A program made the position numbers and the translations under genes. 64,000 nt of DNA from CAVTQY01 sp963736975 (GTDB lineage: Bacteria; Pseudomonadota; Alphaproteobacteria; Acetobacterales; Acetobacteraceae), in NCBI GenBank assembly GCA_963736975.1, contig CAVTQY010000001.1, forward strand, positions 2,294,001-2,358,000. The letters run 5' to 3'. The notes under the pieces are model-generated. The model made no database searches. It saw nothing but the letters and a program-made list of their open reading frames with translations, and had not been told where the DNA came from. Below, one piece after another: positions 24,572 to 33,203 of this stretch (position 1 is the stretch's first letter; every line of letters starts with the position of its first letter).

Positions 24572-25782
24572 AGCAGGACTCGCCAGAAGCGCCGGGTCAG
24601 GGCCAGGGCGAACAGGCCCTCGACGCCGGTCGCGACCGTCGCCCATTGCGCGCCGATCGCATTGGCCAGCAGCCCGAGATGCAGGAAGCCGATCGGGCCG
24701 ACGCCGATGCATACCGACAACAGCCCGAGCATGCGGCTGCGCATCTCCGGTGGGGCGAGCAGATAAATCAGTGTCGCCTGCATGGTGCTGAACCCGGCGC
24801 CACCCAATCCCTCCACCAGCAATGTCGCCCCGGCAGACAGCGGCGTCGGCATCAGCGCGAAGGCGATCAGCATCGCCGTGTAGAGGACGATGCCGCCCAG
24901 GTACACGCGTCCATACTGCCGCGGGCGCACCCCGACGGCGATGATCACGGCGCCGAGCAGCGCGCCGGCGCCATCCATACTGGCGAGCACCCCTGTTGGG
25001 GCGGCGGCGAGATGCAGATGTGTCTCGGCGATCACCGGCACCATGCTGGTGAAAGGCCAGGCGAATAGGTTGTAGATGATGGTCACCACCAGCGTGGCGA
25101 CGAGACGCGCATCCTGCCGCGCGAAACGCAGACCCTCGGCGATGCCGGCCAGGACGGAAGCACTGCTGACGGCGTGGTGCGTGCGTGAACGCAGGCCGAG
25201 AGCGGCGACCAGCGCGGTCGCATACAGGACCGCATTCAGCGCGAACACGCCCTGAATGCCGTTCCCGGCGAGGACAAGGCCGCCGATCGTCGGGCCGATC
25301 ATGCGGGTGCCGTTGTTGGCGCCGGTGTCGATCGACATGGCGAGCCCCATGTGCTCGCTGCCGACGACTTCGCCGATGGCGGCGCGGCGCACCGGATTGT
25401 CCGCCGCCCAGGCGATGCCGTTGACGAAGGAACCGATCGCCACCTGCCAGATCGTCAGCCCGCCGGCGAACGCCGAGAGCGCGAGCGCCGCGTCGGTGGC
25501 CAGCAGCAGCAGGATTACCGTGACCAGTGCGTGGCGGCGCTCGATGCGTTCTGCCCAGGCGCCGAGAAAAGCGCCCAACAGCCCCATCGGCAACAGCCGT
25601 AGCATCGTCATCATGGCGACGAGAAACGGCGAGTGCGTGTGCTGGAACACGAACACGGCCACGGCAAGCGTCTCGATCCAACGCACGGTAAAGCTGATCA
25701 GCCCGGCGTACCACAAGCGCCAGTATTCCGCGCCGCCGAACGCTCGTGCCGGGGCGAACCGCGCCGCGCTGCTTTGGCTCAC
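24559..25782 (-). CDS. MFS transporter (EntS-like exporter family)
   Basis: 407 aa inner-membrane protein with about 12 helices. It shows the MFS loop motif GAFLGAWAERIERRHAL and the short-loop pattern WAADNPVRRAAIGEVV typical of the DUF894/EntS enterobactin-exporter group. The start codon is GTG at 25782. The substrate is unknown; export of a small molecule is likely. It is divergent from the LLM flavin enzyme with 110 bases between. Confidence 0.85.
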   Translation of the reverse strand: MSQSSAARFAPARAFGGAEYWRLWYAGLISFTVRWIETLAVAVFVFQHTHSPFLVAMMTMLRLLPMGLLGAFLGAWAERIERRHALVTVILLLLATDAALALSAFAGGLTIWQVAIGSFVNGIAWAADNPVRRAAIGEVVGSEHMGLAMSIDTGANNGTRMIGPTIGGLVLAGNGIQGVFALNAVLYATALVAALGLRSRTHHAVSSASVLAGIAEGLRFARQDARLVATLVVTIIYNLFAWPFTSMVPVIAETHLHLAAAPTGVLASMDGAGALLGAVIIAVGVRPRQYGRVYLGGIVLYTAMLIAFALMPTPLSAGATLLVEGLGGAGFSTMQATLIYLLAPPEMRSRMLGLLSVCIGVGPIGFLHLGLLANAIGAQWATVATGVEGLFALALTRRFWRVLLYPA

Positions 25783-25892
25783 GTGGCGGACGTTCCTCGT
25801 CGTTTCTATCGCGCCATCCTGCGCGCCGGCGGGTCACCTCGCAACCTAGGGCGGCGTCGGGTACGGTTGCTGGCGGCAGGGCGGAGGGATCG

Positions 25893-26837
25893 ATGGCGCG
25901 CAGCATCGCGGCTGGCATGGGTCTGGCGGAGTTTCCGTTCGATGGCGCGGCGGGATTCTGGCGCTTCGTTGATCTGTGCGAAGCCGGCGGGGTGGATTCG
26001 CTGTGGCAGACCGACCGCATCGTCAGCCATGTGCCGATCCTGGAAAGCCTGACGGCGCTGGCGGCAATTGCCGGGCGAACGCGGCGGATCAAGTTCGGCG
26101 TCAACGTGCTGTCGCTCGCTTTGCGCGATCCGGTGCTGGTGGCCAAGCAATGCGCGACGATTGATGTGCTGTCGGAGGGGCGGTTGCTGTCGGGATTCGG
26201 GATCGGCAGTCCGCTGGGGCCGGAATGGGCGGCGCTGCATATCGACACTCGCACGCGCGGGGCGCGGACTGACGAGGCGCTGGAGATTATCGACAGGCTG
26301 TGGCGCGAGGAGCGGGTGGATTTCGCCGGCCGGCATTTCCGGCTGACCAGAGCGGCGATTGCGCCGCGTCCGGTGCAGGCGGAGATGCCGATGTGGATCG
26401 GCGGGTCATCGCCGGCGGCAATCCGTCGCACGGCTCGGTTCGGCAGCGGCTGGCAGGCGGGACCGGAAACGCCGGCGCAGGCCGGGGCGGCTGTGGCGGC
26501 GATCAAAGCGGCGTTGGCGGAGGTGGGGCGGACGATCGATGAGGATCATTATGGGGCGGGGATTCCGTTTCGTTTGGGGCGGGCGGACGATCCGGGGATG
26601 GACGCCGCCTTCGCCGCGTATCGGGCGCGGTCGGGGCGCGATCCGTTGGGCTATTTCGTAATCGGCGATGCGCAGGCGATCGTTGCGCGTATCGGCGAAT
26701 ACGTCGATGCCGGACTGTCGAAATTTATCCTTCGGCCGGTGGCGCGGGGTGATGAGGAGGTGCTTGCGCAGACGCGCCGGCTGATCGAGGAGGTGCTGCC
26801 ATGTATGGCGGCGATGTGGCCGCGCGGCCATACCTGA
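25893..26837 (+). CDS. LLM-class flavin-dependent oxidoreductase
   Basis: 314 aa TIM-barrel enzyme of the bacterial luciferase-like (F420/FMN) class. It starts at the ATG with GGAGGG ahead. Recognisable: LWQTDRIVSHVPILESLTALAAIAG, the RIKFGVNVLSLALRDPVLVAKQCATIDVLS core, GRLLSGFGIGSP, and RARSGRDPLGYFVIGDAQ. Its target is unknown. The frame upstream of 25893 is antisense to the MFS gene. Confidence 0.88.
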   Translation: MARSIAAGMGLAEFPFDGAAGFWRFVDLCEAGGVDSLWQTDRIVSHVPILESLTALAAIAGRTRRIKFGVNVLSLALRDPVLVAKQCATIDVLSEGRLLSGFGIGSPLGPEWAALHIDTRTRGARTDEALEIIDRLWREERVDFAGRHFRLTRAAIAPRPVQAEMPMWIGGSSPAAIRRTARFGSGWQAGPETPAQAGAAVAAIKAALAEVGRTIDEDHYGAGIPFRLGRADDPGMDAAFAAYRARSGRDPLGYFVIGDAQAIVARIGEYVDAGLSKFILRPVARGDEEVLAQTRRLIEEVLPCMAAMWPRGHT

Positions 26838-26862
26838 ACGGCGACTTGATATCCTAAGCATA

Positions 26863-27143
26863 ATGCCCGTCCAGGCGTTCGCTGACCGGGACAGGAAGGA
26901 GCTTTATGAGACTGGCAAGACCCGACGCTTCGGGAATGTCGTTGATGTCGCCTTGCGTAAACTGGACATGCCCAATGCTGCAAAGGCCCTGACTGACCTC
27001 CTCTCCCCGCCTGGTAATCGATTGGAGGTTTTGGGAGGTGATCGCGCCGGCCAGCACAGCATTCGCGTCAACGACAAATGGCGGATTTGCTTTATCTCGA
27101 CGAATGCTGGCCTATCAATGTCGAAATTATAGATTATCACTGA
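26863..27143 (+). pseudogene. higB: HigB-like toxin (RelE/ParE family), frame broken near the end
   Basis: mRNA-interferase toxin of a type II toxin-antitoxin pair. VALRKLDMPNAAKALTDL, PPGNRLEVLGGDRAGQHSIRVN and KWRICF are the family core. After KWRICF the continuous frame ends early at 27132, whereas the usual ending (WPINVEIIDYH, stop at 27141) is in another frame. One base change in the TTT stretch near 27090-27100 explains it. The toxin may be inactive, or the base may be an error. Confidence 0.8.
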
Positions 27144-27153
27144 GGAGAAATCC

Positions 27154-27553
27154 ATGCCGCGGATTCATAGCCATCCCGGTGAGATCTTGCGGGAGGAAGT
27201 TTATGACGCCGCTCGGCTTAAGCGCGAATGCGCTGGCGCGCGACCTGTACGCGCCACCCAATCTGATCGCCGCGATCGTCGCGACAGACAATCCGCGCGC
27301 CGTCACACCTGATACGGCGCTGCGGCTGGCGCGATATTTTCGAACCACACCCGAGTTCTGGCTTAATCTACAGGCGGCTTACGATCTGTCTGTTGCAGCC
27401 TTCGAGCGGGGGGCACAGATCGCCGATGAGGTGCGACCAGAGCAGCGTGATGGTTGGTATCGGAATCGGACGGCATCATCATCCTGCGGGAGGACGTCGC
27501 CCCAGCATAATGGTTGGGCCAGGGGAAGTCCCTGCTCGCCGCAATCAGACTAG
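27154..27553 (+). pseudogene. higA: HigA-like antitoxin (XRE family), frame broken near the start
   Basis: Antitoxin partner with a good ribosome site (GAGGAGA). The frame from 27154 reads MPRIHSHPGEILREE and then departs. The expected continuation (FMTPLGLSANALARDLYAPPN, then RLARYFRTTPEFWLNLQAAYDL) is in a second frame from about 27201, after the bases GAAGTTTATG. The helix-turn-helix is intact in the second frame, and translation could begin at the ATG at 27203. The C-terminal tail beyond DGWYR is not like the family. Confidence 0.8.
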
Positions 27554-28399
27554 ATTTGCGAATAGCCGGAGCCTGGCGTGTCTATGCCGCGGCCGCAGGC
27601 GGTTTCGATCAGGCCATACTCCTTCAGGATCTGCTGGCTGTAGGTGACCCGGCCGTTTACTTTTCCCGCCGGTTCGGTTGCCAGCAGCAGCGCGGCGCGC
27701 GCCATGAAGGTCGGCGGCTCGCCGCGTGGATCATCCATGCCTCTCACCAGTCTGTGGAACACGGTGCCGGGCGTCGGCACGACGCGGGACGGTGATACCG
27801 CCGCCACGGCGATGCCGCCATACTGCGCCACCTCCTGCGCCAGGCCCTGGGTGAACCGCTCCAGCGCGGCCTTCACCGCACCGTACATTGTGCCGCCCCG
27901 GACGGAGGTATCGGCATAGGGGCCGCGGCCAGGGCCGATCGCCGCGCCCGAGCTGATGTTGACGATCGCACCGGTGCGGCGGGGCATCATGTCCTGCAAT
28001 GCCAGTTTCGCCAGCATGAACGGCCCGTGCACATCCACCGCGAAGGCACGCATCCATCGATTGGTCGGCATCTCCGCAATGGGCTGGAAGTACGAAAGCG
28101 CGGCATTGTTCACCAGCACATCGATCGGCCCGTACCTCATGCGCCCGTTCAACCAGCGTCGCGCACTCGGCTTCATTGGAAACATCCGCCCCGATCGCCA
28201 TTGCCTCACCACCGGCGGTGCGGATGCGCTCCACCGTGCGCGCGAGCGAACCTTCCAACATGCGATGGTCGCCCTCGTTTAGCGTGCGCGCGGCGCAGAC
28301 CACCTTGGCGCCTTCGGCGGCGAACAGCTCGGCGATCGCCTGGCCGATGCCGCGCGAGGCGCCGGTAACGACTGCAACTCTTCCGTCGAGCCTGCCCAT
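27550..28399 (-). CDS. SDR-family NAD(P)-dependent oxidoreductase, with an apparent frameshift
   Basis: Rossmann-fold dehydrogenase. The first part has the cofactor motif VTGASRGIGQAIAELFA (near residue 12-28) and IGADVSNEAECATLVERA. After that, near 28130-28140, the family sequence IDVLVNNAAL continues in the other frame, with the catalytic ISSG..., Y-x-x-x-K (MYGAVKAAL) and the end at 27550. The rejoined protein is about 280 aa. It starts two bases after the enoyl-CoA hydratase stop, so it is the last gene of that operon. Error or mutation cannot be told apart; the intact flanks favour an error. Confidence 0.82.
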
Positions 28400-28401
28400 C
28401 G

Positions 28402-29178
28402 TCAGACGCCTTTGAAGGCGGGCAGCCGGCGCCCGGCCATAGCGCGGATGCCCTCGCGGAAATCCTGCGTCTCGCGCAGCCAGTTCTGCTCCTGGTATTC
28501 GCGCTCGGTGGCCGCTTGCACGGCGGCAGCCAGGCCGCGGCGCAGCGTCTCGCGCGTCGATACGACAGCAAGCGGCGCCGACTGCGCGATTTCCGTGGCC
28601 AATGCGTGTGCGGCCTCGCGCACCCGATCCTGCGGCACGAGTTGGTCGAGCAGGCCCATCGCCTTAGCCTGCTCGCCGGTGAAGCGTCGGCCGGTGTACA
28701 TGATCAGTGCGGCATTCTGCGGACCGACGAGGCGCGGCAGGGTGGCGGTCAGGCCGAAGCCCGGATGGAAGCCGAGTCGGGTGAAATTGGCAGAGAGCCG
28801 CGCTTCAGGGCAGCCCATGCGGAAATCCGCCATGACGGCGAGGCCGAGCCCGGCGCCCACCGCGGCGCCCTGCACTGCGGCGACGATCGGCTTGGCGGTG
28901 CACCAAAGGCGGATCGCCTCCTTGTAGAGATGCCGGCCGCGCTCGATCGGCTCCGCGCGTCCGTCCTCGCCGCGACGGCCGAAATCGGCGCCGGCGGAGA
29001 AATGCTTGCCGGCGGAACAGAGCACGACGGCGCGGCAGTCCGGCTCAGTGTCGAGTCGCTCCAATGCGTCAGCCAACTCGGCAATCATCGCCACGCTGAC
29101 GAAGTTGTTGGGCGGGCGCTGCAGCTCCACCGTGGCGACGAACCCGGTCAGGCCGACGCTGATAGACGGCTCCGCCAT
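28402..29178 (-). CDS. enoyl-CoA hydratase/isomerase family protein
   Basis: 258 aa crotonase-fold enzyme. Oxyanion-hole segments: CSAGKHFSAGADFG (about residue 55-68) and AAVQGAAVGAGLGLAVMADFRMG (about 100-122). The pattern resembles hydratases acting on CoA thioesters in fatty-acid or aromatic breakdown. It starts ten bases after the molybdenum hydroxylase stop and is followed at once by an SDR, suggesting a linked catabolic pathway whose substrate I cannot name. Confidence 0.9.
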   Translation of the reverse strand: MAEPSISVGLTGFVATVELQRPPNNFVSVAMIAELADALERLDTEPDCRAVVLCSAGKHFSAGADFGRRGEDGRAEPIERGRHLYKEAIRLWCTAKPIVAAVQGAAVGAGLGLAVMADFRMGCPEARLSANFTRLGFHPGFGLTATLPRLVGPQNAALIMYTGRRFTGEQAKAMGLLDQLVPQDRVREAAHALATEIAQSAPLAVVSTRETLRRGLAAAVQAATEREYQEQNWLRETQDFREGIRAMAGRRLPAFKGV

Positions 29179-29188
29179 CGCTTCCTCC

Positions 29189-31513
29189 TCAGGCGGCGCG
29201 CGCCATCGCCAAAGCCTGCCACACGCGCTCCGGCGTTGCCGGCATGTCGAGATGCGTCACGCCGTCGGCGGCCAGTGCATCGATGATCGCGTTGATCACC
29301 GCTGGCGGGCTGCCCACGGCCCCCGCCTCTCCGGCGCCCTTCACGCCGAGCGGGTTGGTGGCGCAAGGGATCTCCAGCAGCTCGACCTCGATGTCCGGCA
29401 GGTCCTCGGCGCGCGGCAGCGCGTAATCCATGAAGGTGCCGGACAGGAGCTGGCCGGATTCGGCGTCGTAGGCGGTGCGCTCCATCACCGCCTGGCCGAA
29501 GCCCTGTGCCACCCCGCCTTGCACCTGGCCGCGCACGATCAGCGGGTTCACAGCCTTGCCGAAATCGTCGCACACGAGATAGCGCACGACCTCGACCTTG
29601 CCGGTTTCCGGGTCCACCTCGACCTCGGCCATATGGCAGCCATTGGGAAAAGTGTGGAACTGGATATCGGCGATTTCGGCGGCGTCCAGTGTGGTGGCCT
29701 TTTCCCCGCGCGCCGCTTTCTGCCGCTGCGTTTCCGCCAGTTGCAGGATGTCGATGCCGCGGTCGGTGCCGACGATGGTGAACCGGCCGTCATCGAAGCC
29801 GATATCCGCGGGGGCGGCTTCCAGCACCTCGGCGGCTGCCTGCTTGCCCTTCTCGATGACCGTCTGCGCAGTGAGCAGGATCGCCTGGCCTTCGGAATAG
29901 AGGCTGCGCGCACCGCCAGTCCCGAAGCCCACGGGGATTGTGTCGGTGTCGCCCTGGCGGATACGGATTTTCTCCCCATCGACCCCCAGCCGGCTGGAAG
30001 TGAGCTGGACATACGCGGTCTCATGCCCCTGCCCGGTCGATTGCGTACCGACATAGACATCGACGCCGCCATCCTCGGCGAAGCGGATTTCTGCCCGCTC
30101 GGTGGGATCGCCCCCGGTGGCTTCCAGGTAGTAAGCGAGGCCTAGGCCGCGCCGTTTGCCGCGTTCCGCCGATTCGGCACGACGGGGGGCGAAACCGTCC
30201 CAGCCCATCCTCTGCAGTCCGGCATTTAGCACGGTGCGGAAATCGCCGCTGTCGTACACTTTGCCGACCGGGGTCGCATGCGGCATGGCGCTCGGCGGCA
30301 CCATGTTGCGGCGACGCAGCTCAATGCGGTCCATCCCAATATCGCGGGCGACCGCGTCGATCAGCCGCTCGACGAGATAGTTGCTCTCGGGACGACCTGC
30401 GCCGCGATAGGCATCCACCGGCACCGTGTTGGTGAACACGCCGATCACGTTCGCATAGACCTGCTGGAACCCGTACACGCTGGCGAGCACGCCGGTACCG
30501 GCGAGGGTGGGGATGTAGGGCGCGAAAGTGGAGAGATAGGCACCCATATTGGCGATGTTGCGCGTGCGCAGTGCCAGCAGCCGCCCGTCCCTGTCGGTCG
30601 CGATCTCGCCGGTGGTGACGTTGTCGCGACCCTGCGTGTCGCACAGGAACGCTTCCGACCGGTCGGCTGCCCATTTCACCGGCCGGCCCAGCTTGCGCGA
30701 AGCGTAGCAGGTCAGCACGTGCTCGGCGTAGAGAAACAGCTTCATGCCAAAGGCGCCGCCGACATCCGGCGTGATCACCCGGAACCGGTCGCCATCGACG
30801 CCGAATACGCCCTTGATCAGGTCCTTCACCAGCCAACCGCCTTGCGTGTTGGCGTACAGAGTCCAGCGGCCGGCAGCGGTATCGTAATCGGCGATCGCCG
30901 CGCGCGCCTCCATGGAGGAGACCACGACTCGGTTGTTGACGACAGTCAGCTTCGTGATGTGCGCCGCCTGGCCGAACAGCGCCTCGGTCGCCGGTTTGTC
31001 GCCGATCTCCCAGTCGAACACCATGTTGTGCTTGGCGTCAGGCCAGACCAGCGGCGCGCCGGGATCGAGCGCGCGCACCGGATCGGCGATAGCGCGCAGT
31101 ATGTCGTACTCGACCATGATCAGTTCGGCGGCATCGCGCCCGGCTTTCGCGGTTTCCGCGACGATGAAGGCGACGGGATCGCCCACATGGCGCACCGCGC
31201 CGTCGGCCAGGGCGGGATGCGGCGGGCTCGCCATGCCGGAGCCGTCGCGGTTGTCGAGATGCACCGCGCAGGGCACCGGGCCGATTTTGTCCGCCTTAAA
31301 GTCCTCGGCAGTGTAGATCGCGACCACCCCGGGCGCGGATTTCGCGGCCGAGATGTCGATGCCGCGAATTGCGGCGGCGGCATGCGGGCTGCGCAGCACG
31401 ACGCCGGCCAGCATTCCGGGCAGTTGGATATCGTCGGTGTATCGCCCGCGGCCCAGGAGCAGACGCGGATCCTCGACGCGGCGTACGGGCTGGGCGAGAC
31501 CGAATTTGGCCAT
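29189..31513 (-). CDS. xanthine dehydrogenase-family molybdopterin-binding subunit
   Basis: Large subunit of a molybdenum hydroxylase (aldehyde oxidase/CO-dehydrogenase form II type), 774 aa. It has the RRVEDPRLLLGRGRYTDD start, GGAFGMKLFLYAEH, the AYRGAGRPE loop (not the AYxCSFR loop of true CO dehydrogenase), GQGHETAY, and GAGEAG with the catalytic Glu729. Partner FAD and Fe-S subunits are not in the window, which is unusual. The ATG at 31513 has GGAGA seven bases before it, and that site lies inside a perfect hairpin; the in-frame GTG at 31528 is an alternative. Confidence 0.9.
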   Translation of the reverse strand: MAKFGLAQPVRRVEDPRLLLGRGRYTDDIQLPGMLAGVVLRSPHAAAAIRGIDISAAKSAPGVVAIYTAEDFKADKIGPVPCAVHLDNRDGSGMASPPHPALADGAVRHVGDPVAFIVAETAKAGRDAAELIMVEYDILRAIADPVRALDPGAPLVWPDAKHNMVFDWEIGDKPATEALFGQAAHITKLTVVNNRVVVSSMEARAAIADYDTAAGRWTLYANTQGGWLVKDLIKGVFGVDGDRFRVITPDVGGAFGMKLFLYAEHVLTCYASRKLGRPVKWAADRSEAFLCDTQGRDNVTTGEIATDRDGRLLALRTRNIANMGAYLSTFAPYIPTLAGTGVLASVYGFQQVYANVIGVFTNTVPVDAYRGAGRPESNYLVERLIDAVARDIGMDRIELRRRNMVPPSAMPHATPVGKVYDSGDFRTVLNAGLQRMGWDGFAPRRAESAERGKRRGLGLAYYLEATGGDPTERAEIRFAEDGGVDVYVGTQSTGQGHETAYVQLTSSRLGVDGEKIRIRQGDTDTIPVGFGTGGARSLYSEGQAILLTAQTVIEKGKQAAAEVLEAAPADIGFDDGRFTIVGTDRGIDILQLAETQRQKAARGEKATTLDAAEIADIQFHTFPNGCHMAEVEVDPETGKVEVVRYLVCDDFGKAVNPLIVRGQVQGGVAQGFGQAVMERTAYDAESGQLLSGTFMDYALPRAEDLPDIEVELLEIPCATNPLGVKGAGEAGAVGSPPAVINAIIDALAADGVTHLDMPATPERVWQALAMARAA

Positions 31514-31518
31514 TTGTG

Positions 31519-31543
31519 TCTCCGGCACGGTGGGTGCCGGAGA
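31519..31543 (-). promoter_or_regulatory. hairpin covering the ribosome site of the molybdenum hydroxylase gene
   Basis: On the minus strand a perfect 10-bp stem with a 5-base loop places the Shine-Dalgarno (CCGGAGA) in its 3' arm, five bases before the ATG. It could hold back translation, serve as an attenuator, or simply end the upstream transglycosylase transcript. No T-run follows. Confidence 0.55.
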
Positions 31544-31558
31544 GTGTACGCCTTTACG

Positions 31559-32707
31559 TCAGGATTGCGACTCCGGCGACAGGACGATGCAGTTCTTGTG
31601 GCCGTGTGACATGGCGGCGCAGGCTTTCACCGCCGCCTCGCGCGACAATCCGCCGAGTCGCGCCCGCCACAGCGTCGCGTGCGCCGCGTGCACGGTCGCG
31701 ACCTCCGAACGGGCGGCGGCGAGCTGCGCATGAGCCTTGACCTTGGCGTGACTGGTAGCTGCCTCCGCCTCTCGCGCGCGATCGAATGCGCCTACCTGGA
31801 TAGCCCAGCCGCCGGTCCCGCCTTGGGTGTGCCCCGGGGGGGCGGGCGCCGCTTCGGCGCTGGCGATCAGGTGGAACCCGCGAGTTTCGTGATGCGACGG
31901 GGTGTGGAGATAGGCCATCTGGGTGGAGTGCCGCTCTGTCCGTCGCGGCGGCTCGGCCAAGCGAGCCAGACGCGTGGACGAATGCCGCGACGGATGGTGG
32001 GCCGGTTCGCGGCTCGCCAACAGCAGACCGCCGCCGTAGCGCAGTCCCGGCGGGATATCGATCGGCAACGCGTTCATCGCGTAATCTTCCGCAGGCGATC
32101 GGCGCGCCGGATAGATGCCCTCGATATTTGGCGCGATCATCGCGATGTAGCGCCGCGTCTCGTCCGGCAGCGGCCGTTCGTTCGCGAGGTAATCGTCCAG
32201 CCGATGCGGCCCGGCATTGTAGGCGGCGAGGAAGCCCGGCGAGCCGTAGATATCGTACATCTCCCGCATGTACGCCGCACCGGCCAGGATGTTGTCGTGC
32301 GGATCGTAAGCGTCGTCGGTGAGATTGTATTGCGAGCGCAGGTCGTCATAGGTCTGCGGCATTACCTGCATCAGCCCCATGGCGCCGACCGGCGACGTGA
32401 TCAGGTGGTCGCCTTGATATTCCTCGCCTTCCGACTCGACCGCCATGACCGCGCGAATCCATTGCTGCGGCACATCGAAGCGCTGCGCGGCTTCGCTGAT
32501 ATAGGGGCCCCAGGGATCGCCGGGCGGTCCGGGCGGCGTGTAATTGCCACGCGCATGCGCGGCGTATTGCGAGGCCTCCTGCGACTGGTCGATCGCCGAC
32601 GGCGCATGACTGGCGCAAGCCGCCAGCAGCGCAAGGGCGGAGACACAGGCCAGCGCCCGGATCCGCGGAATCGTTTCTTTACCGGCAAGAATACGGCAAC
32701 GTGTCAT
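31559..32707 (-). CDS. lytic transglycosylase lipoprotein with SPOR-like C-terminus
   Basis: Peptidoglycan-cleaving enzyme, 382 aa. Lipobox LLAAC with Cys31 after a signal peptide (RIRALACVSALA). SLT domain about residues 65-200, with catalytic Glu91 (MAVESEG), GLMQVMP at 111-117 and AAYNAGPHRLDDYL. A His/Arg/Pro-rich linker follows, then a C-terminal SPOR-type fold from about residue 300 (GGWAIQVGAFDRAREAEAA to HKNCIVL). The chosen ATG at 32707 gives a proper signal peptide; the frame is open 24 codons further. A lipoprotein with a septal glycan-binding tail suggests work at the division site. Confidence 0.88.
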   Translation of the reverse strand: MTRCRILAGKETIPRIRALACVSALALLAACASHAPSAIDQSQEASQYAAHARGNYTPPGPPGDPWGPYISEAAQRFDVPQQWIRAVMAVESEGEEYQGDHLITSPVGAMGLMQVMPQTYDDLRSQYNLTDDAYDPHDNILAGAAYMREMYDIYGSPGFLAAYNAGPHRLDDYLANERPLPDETRRYIAMIAPNIEGIYPARRSPAEDYAMNALPIDIPPGLRYGGGLLLASREPAHHPSRHSSTRLARLAEPPRRTERHSTQMAYLHTPSHHETRGFHLIASAEAAPAPPGHTQGGTGGWAIQVGAFDRAREAEAATSHAKVKAHAQLAAARSEVATVHAAHATLWRARLGGLSREAAVKACAAMSHGHKNCIVLSPESQS

Positions 32708-33093
32708 CGCGCAACACCTTACTGTCGTGGCACGGCCGGAATGGCCGGAGGGCACGACGACCGGGCGGCCGCCGCTCATGTGGGCACTCAGGAGTCGAGG
32801 CTAAGTGCCTAACCTACTTCTCACTTCCCTGCAAGCTCAACCGGCAGGGCGCGCCGGCCCAAATGGTATCGGAACATTTATCGAACATTGCCAACGTGTT
32901 CACATTGAGGGAACGATACTGGACAGTGACGATTCGCGCAGAAGCCAGGATTGTTGCTGAGGCAACGAAACTGCCGATTCGCCGCCCATCGTGCGGCTTT
33001 CTTTGCGCAGTTCCGGGTGCCGCTTGGGCGCGGCGCAAGGGCGACGGCTTGACCGGGCCGGGGGCGCCGCCTATCAAGCCGCCATCGTGGGTG
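32708..33093. other. intergenic region before tRNA-Val
   Basis: No convincing gene. It holds the LexA-box-like GAAC-N7-GAAC described separately, and must contain the promoters of the transglycosylase (minus) and the tRNA (plus). The plus-strand frame 32701-33264 has no protein likeness and runs through the tRNA. Confidence 0.4.
32872..32886. promoter_or_regulatory. candidate LexA box (GAAC-N7-GAAC)
   Basis: GAAC at 32872-32875 and again at 32883-32886 with exactly seven bases between; read on the minus strand it is GTTC-N7-GTTC, the published alphaproteobacterial SOS box. It stands about 165 bases upstream of the lytic transglycosylase start. A chance match of eight fixed bases is quite possible. 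Confidence 0.35.
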
Positions 33094-33168
33094 GGGTGCG
33101 TAGCTCAGCGGGAGAGCACCGTCTTCACACGGCGGGGGTCACTGGTTCAATCCCAGTCGCACCCACCA
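33094..33168 (+). tRNA. tRNA-Val (anticodon CAC), CCA encoded
   Basis: A full cloverleaf: acceptor stem GGGTGCG/CGCACCC, D stem GCTC/GAGC, anticodon stem CCGTC/GGCGG with loop TTCACAC (anticodon CAC at 33126-33128), five-base variable loop, T stem ACTGG/CCAGT with loop TTCAATC, discriminator A and encoded CCA at 33166-33168. Reads the GTG valine codon. Confidence 0.96.
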
Positions 33169-33203
33169 GTGCCCGCGGTCCCCCTCCTGGTCCAGGACAC
33201 AAG

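Noticed and set aside
24293..26506. 737-codon minus frame
   Set aside because: Covers the MFS gene in another frame and is antisense to the flavin enzyme and ABM genes; low-complexity Arg/Ala composition.
30278..31609. 443-codon plus frame
   Set aside because: Antisense to the molybdenum hydroxylase gene.
33094..33168. tRNA-Val as an integration site
   Set aside because: No integrase gene and no second copy of the tRNA 3' end were noticed in the window.
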